Positions 62,553 to 64,000 of a DNA stretch of 64,000 nucleotides are shown here, one piece after another (positions within the stretch are counted from its first letter, which is position 1; every line of letters starts with the position of its first letter). A program made the position numbers and the translations under genes. Source of the stretch: Litoribrevibacter euphylliae. GTDB lineage: Bacteria > Pseudomonadota > Gammaproteobacteria > Pseudomonadales > Litoribrevibacteraceae. The DNA lies in contig NZ_JBHRSZ010000002.1 of the NCBI RefSeq assembly GCF_042646085.1, forward strand, positions 248,001 to 312,000, read 5' to 3'. The notes below the pieces were generated by a model. It was not told the DNA's origin, ran no database searches, and worked only from the letters and a program-made list of their open reading frames with translations.

Positions 62553-63698
62553 TTACAGCACGATCAAGTCGGCTTTTAATGCACCGGCTGTTTTCATTGC
62601 TTCGAGAATAGCGATCAGATCCGAAGGTGAAGCGCCTACCTGATTCACCGCTGAAACAATCTCTTGCAGAGACGTCGCACCATCAAACTGAAACATAGGG
62701 CTGATTGCTTCCTGCGCGTTTAACTCAGTACGAGGCGTCACTACAGTCTCACCCTGCCCTAAGGCATTCGGCTGATTCACATCGAAGTTCTCATTAATGC
62801 TCACAGTTAAACTGCCATGAGTAATCGCTACCGGGTCCACTTTCACATGCTGACCAACAACAATGGTGCCTGTACGGCTATTAATCACGACTTTCGCTCT
62901 GTCTTCACCCGGGTCGACTTCCAAATTCTCAAGCATCGACATAAAGGATACACGTTGAGAAGGGTCGCGTGGCGCGGTCACGCGGATCGACGTACTGTCC
63001 ATCGCCGAAGCCATGCCCTTGCCCAATAACTGATTGATGCGATCAACAACACGTTTCGCGGTTGTGAAATCCGAGCTGGTCAGGTTGAACACCAAAGAAT
63101 CGCCTTGATTAAATGAGGTAGGAACCGCACGCTCTACAATGGCACCGCTCGGAATACGACCAACGCTTGGCACGTTTACCGTCAAACTTGAACCGTCATT
63201 ACCTTCCACACCGAAGCCACCAACAACCAGACTGCCTTGACCTACGGCATAGACCTGCCCATCCGCGCCTTTTAACGGCGTCATCAACAGCGTACCACCG
63301 CGTAAACTACCGGCATTCCCGATGGAAGACACGGTAATATCAAGGTTCTGCCCTGGTTTAGCAAACGCAGGAAGATCCGCATGAACCGCTACAGCCGCAA
63401 CATTCTTAAGTTTCGGGTTTGTGCCCGGCGGAATGGTAATACCGAACTGGCTCATCATGTTTCGGAAGGTCTGATCCGTAAATGGTGCTTTATCACCAGT
63501 TCCATCCAAACCCACAACCAAACCATAACCAACCAATTGGTTAGAACGTACACCGGCAACCGAGGCAATATCCTTCAATCGCTCTGCCGCTGCCCATTGC
63601 GAAACAAGCAGTTGAGGTACAACCACCAGCATCACAAGCGCGATTTTATTCAATAATTTTGCCGCATTCAGGGACTTAATTACTCCAGCCACGTACAT
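62553..63698 (-). CDS. flgI: flagellar P-ring protein FlgI
   Basis: FlgI forms the P ring around the rod in the peptidoglycan layer. I chose the ATG at 63696-63698, with GGGAG eight bases upstream, rather than the TTG two codons earlier; this gives 381 residues (E. coli 365). A signal peptide ends near AAAERLKDIASVAGVR. Family blocks follow: NQLVGYGLVVGLDGTGD, TDQTFRNMMSQFGI and SLQEIVSAVNQVGASPSDLIAILEAMK. Confidence 0.97.
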   Translation of the reverse strand: MYVAGVIKSLNAAKLLNKIALVMLVVVPQLLVSQWAAAERLKDIASVAGVRSNQLVGYGLVVGLDGTGDKAPFTDQTFRNMMSQFGITIPPGTNPKLKNVAAVAVHADLPAFAKPGQNLDITVSSIGNAGSLRGGTLLMTPLKGADGQVYAVGQGSLVVGGFGVEGNDGSSLTVNVPSVGRIPSGAIVERAVPTSFNQGDSLVFNLTSSDFTTAKRVVDRINQLLGKGMASAMDSTSIRVTAPRDPSQRVSFMSMLENLEVDPGEDRAKVVINSRTGTIVVGQHVKVDPVAITHGSLTVSINENFDVNQPNALGQGETVVTPRTELNAQEAISPMFQFDGATSLQEIVSAVNQVGASPSDLIAILEAMKTAGALKADLIVL

Positions 63699-63710
63699 AA
63701 TCAAGCTCCC

Positions 63711-64000
63711 TTAAAACGGCCAATATTCGCTACTAAAGAATCGCGCCAACCAGCCTTGGCGGTTAGCATCGGCCAAGTCACCGGTACCACTGTAGGTGAT
63801 ACGAGCGTCGGCAATACGATTCGACATAATGGTGTTGTCATCCGAAATGTCATCCGGACGAACCAAGCCTTTGATACGAATGTATTCATCTCCTTGGTTG
63901 AAGGTCATCCACTTCTCACCACGAACTTCCAACACACCGTTTGGCATCACATTCGATACGGTTACAGTAATTTGCCCGGTCAAGCTATTGCTTTGATCAC
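63711..64000 (-). CDS. flgH: flagellar L-ring protein FlgH (5' end outside window)
   Basis: This is the C-terminal part of FlgH, the outer-membrane ring lipoprotein. The visible 95 residues contain the family block LEVRGEKWMTFNQGDEYIRIKGLVRPDDI and DARITYSGTGDLADANRQGWLARFF. The start and lipobox lie beyond the right edge. The stop is 12 bases before the flgI start, so both belong to the flg operon. Confidence 0.95.
   Translation of the reverse strand, partial: DQSNSLTGQITVTVSNVMPNGVLEVRGEKWMTFNQGDEYIRIKGLVRPDDISDDNTIMSNRIADARITYSGTGDLADANRQGWLARFFSSEYWPF

Overview
The window reads as one chromosomal block of a motile, Gram-negative, probably marine gammaproteobacterium. Housekeeping gene order on the left half is what I remember from the Pseudomonas aeruginosa PA1847-PA1806 stretch (nfuA, metH, cysI plus DUF934, fimL, nhaB, dnaQ, rnhA, a methyltransferase, gloB, mltD, yejABEF, fabI). 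Base composition is moderate, well below Pseudomonas, and the long polar-type flagellins, NhaB and FleQ fit the Oceanospirillales/Pseudomonadales. No rRNA, tRNA, CRISPR array or prophage was seen.

Left half, 1-33.4 kb. A partial alpha/beta hydrolase, tRNA pseudouridine synthase TruC, an orphan small protein, NfuA, cobalamin-dependent methionine synthase MetH, a MATE exporter, sulfite reductase with its DUF934 partner, a short CPA2-type antiporter, a small YRG-repeat protein, an AcuI-like oxidoreductase with SohB, an SCP2 lipid-binding protein behind a PsrA-type operator, a FimL-like regulator with a membrane protein, NhaB, DnaQ, RNase HI, a methyltransferase, GloB, MltD, and a Yej-type peptide ABC importer with two tandem binding proteins that ends in translationally coupled fabI.

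Right half, 33.4-64 kb, is flagellar. On the minus strand, read from 48.2 kb down to 33.4 kb: flagellin A, flaG, fliD, four modification genes, fliS, fliT, fleQ. The Pseudomonas order is kept, but two TPR-glycosyltransferase proteins (one with two transferase modules), a small methyltransferase and a methyltransferase-dioxygenase fusion are inserted between fliD and fliS. Diverging from flagellin A is a second, equally large flagellin B on the plus strand. It is followed by a TPR-methyltransferase gene with a textbook sigma-54 promoter and two sulfotransferase genes. Convergent to those is cysQ, whose product destroys PAP, the by-product of sulfotransferases. Then come flgL, flgK, a short MITE-like element, a glycosyltransferase, flgJ, flgI and the end of flgH.

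The most interesting reading is that each flagellin heads its own surface-modification cassette: flagellin A (sigma-28 promoters) with glycosyl/methyl/hydroxyl chemistry, and flagellin B (sigma-54-like promoter) with methyl/sulfo chemistry supported by CysQ. The protein families and promoter motifs are visible in the sequence. That their substrate is flagellin or its glycan is inferred from position. Other signals worth following are a triple-hairpin leader in front of fliD behind a perfect sigma-28 promoter, a stem that would cover the flgK ribosome binding site, an 11-C tract upstream of the sigma-54 promoter, and the MITE.
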